Shown here: piece after piece, positions 63,511 to 64,000 of the stretch
How positions within the stretch are numbered: position 1 is the first letter of the stretch
Layout: each line of letters begins with the position of its first letter
DNA from: Platanthera guangdongensis
Lineage: Eukaryota > Streptophyta > Magnoliopsida > Asparagales > Orchidaceae
Assembly: GCA_039583875.1 (NCBI GenBank)
Contig: CM077158.1
Coordinates: 241,909,447 to 241,973,446 of the forward strand
DNA: 64,000 bases
Direction: 5' to 3'
Notes under the pieces: model-generated
The model's database searches: none
Told to the model about the DNA's origin: nothing
Seen by the model: only the letters and a program-made list of their open reading frames with translations
Translations under genes and position numbers: made by a program

Positions 63511-63660
63511 CAAGGCGCACGCCTAGGCGCGCCTGAGGCGCCGGGCGCACAGAACAGCGCCTGATCACGGGCGAGGCGGGCAAAGTGGCTCGGGCGCGCG
63601 CCTTGCGGGCCATTCAGGCGCAGGTTAGGCGCGCCTAGAAATTTTCCGGTCTAGGCACAA
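63511..63660. repeat. GGCGCGCC-rich stretch
   Basis: Short blocks GCACGCCTAGGCGCGCCTGA, GGCGCGCGCCTT and AGGCGCGCCTAG, a low-complexity palindromic run. Confidence 0.6.
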
Positions 63661-63842
63661 CCGGTTTGGTTTAATTAGGGTTATGGTTTTGTTTTCTCAT
63701 CATAATAAGAAGTGTATGGGCTCATTTCATCTCCTTGGCTTTTTATTTGTTATGTAACTTCCGGGCTCTCAACGTTTCATCTCCTTAGCTTTCTATTTAT
63801 TATGTAAGTTTGTAGCTAAAGTTAATAGTTCTCATTGTTGTT

Positions 63843-64000
63843 CAATCTCAGCGAATTGAGCGCCCAATTGTCTCAATTTCAGCGAATTGGGTGCCCAATT
63901 GACTCAATTTTAGCGAATTGTTCCCGTAATTCGCTCAATTTCCGCGAATTGGGCGTCCAATTCGCACAATTTCAACGAATTTGGCGCCCAATACGCTCAA
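63843..64000. repeat. 31-bp minisatellite in gypsy F (at least 5 units)
   Basis: Unit TCAATTTCAGCGAATTGGG plus 12 more bases, with the palindrome AATTGGGCGCCCAATT in the better copies; every unit is exactly 31 bp. It runs off the right edge. Confidence 0.85.

Larger units (their letters stand above)
59759..64000 (+). mobile_element. Ty3/gypsy element F (gag plus integrase tail; runs off the window)
   Basis: LTR 59759-61132, PBS, gag, an unknown spacer, then the last part of integrase followed by repeats. Protease, RT and RNase H are absent in the interval where they should be. It is probably a deletion derivative. Lies inside copia E, sense with eIF3i. Its 3' LTR is not in the window. Confidence 0.8.

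Overview
The window is nuclear DNA of a flowering plant, most likely a eudicot. The evidence is the spliced plant genes, the plant-type Ty1/copia and Ty3/gypsy (Tat lineage) elements and the many MITEs. It holds two host genes, both cut by the window edges. At 126-246 (minus) is the first coding exon of a pectin acetylesterase, whose body lies off the left edge. At 36470-58116 (plus) are seven of probably eight exons of eIF3i, a WD40 subunit of translation initiation factor 3. Nearly everything else is transposable-element sequence and its remains.

Left block, 0.9-14.9 kb: solo or truncated Tat-type LTRs (1.34-2.48 and 7.30-8.04 kb), several MITEs with visible target-site duplications (TSDs), a hAT transposase pseudogene split by an LTR-like insertion (4.7-7.3 kb), a decayed gypsy element with an LTR of a copia element inserted in it (8.5-11.6 kb), and an LTR-like stretch carrying about 15 palindromes built on GCGTTGAGTGAA (12.1-13.2 kb).

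Middle block, 14.97-26.36 kb: a hAT element about 11.4 kb long with near-matching 8-bp TSDs. It contains a nested Tat retrotransposon (A, 18206-24506, TSD TTAC/GC). Element A keeps only a broken gag, a 31-bp minisatellite of about 50 copies and an antisense Transposase_28-like ORF. A Helitron-type 3' end lies near the hAT right end.

Next block, 26.4-36.2 kb: a second Tat element (B) with a decayed gag-pol and an antisense coiled-coil ORF that has its own intron. It has a tandemly duplicated U5-PBS-leader and no 3' LTR, and it sits between inverted-repeat arms. Two MITEs with clean TSDs lie just upstream of eIF3i.

eIF3i, 36.47 kb to beyond the right edge: every visible exon is open, in phase and bounded by GT/AG. 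The introns are swollen: intron 2 (11.5 kb) holds copia C plus LINE, copia and MITE remains; intron 5 (7.0 kb) holds copia D and a solo gypsy LTR; intron 7 (at least 5.9 kb) holds copia E interrupted by gypsy F, which runs off the window. All the copia insertions lie antisense to the gene. I found no tRNA, rRNA or CRISPR. The likeliest novelties are the antisense gene shared by the two Tat elements, the frame-independent 31-bp repeat, the palindrome arrays and the repeated insertion into one housekeeping gene.
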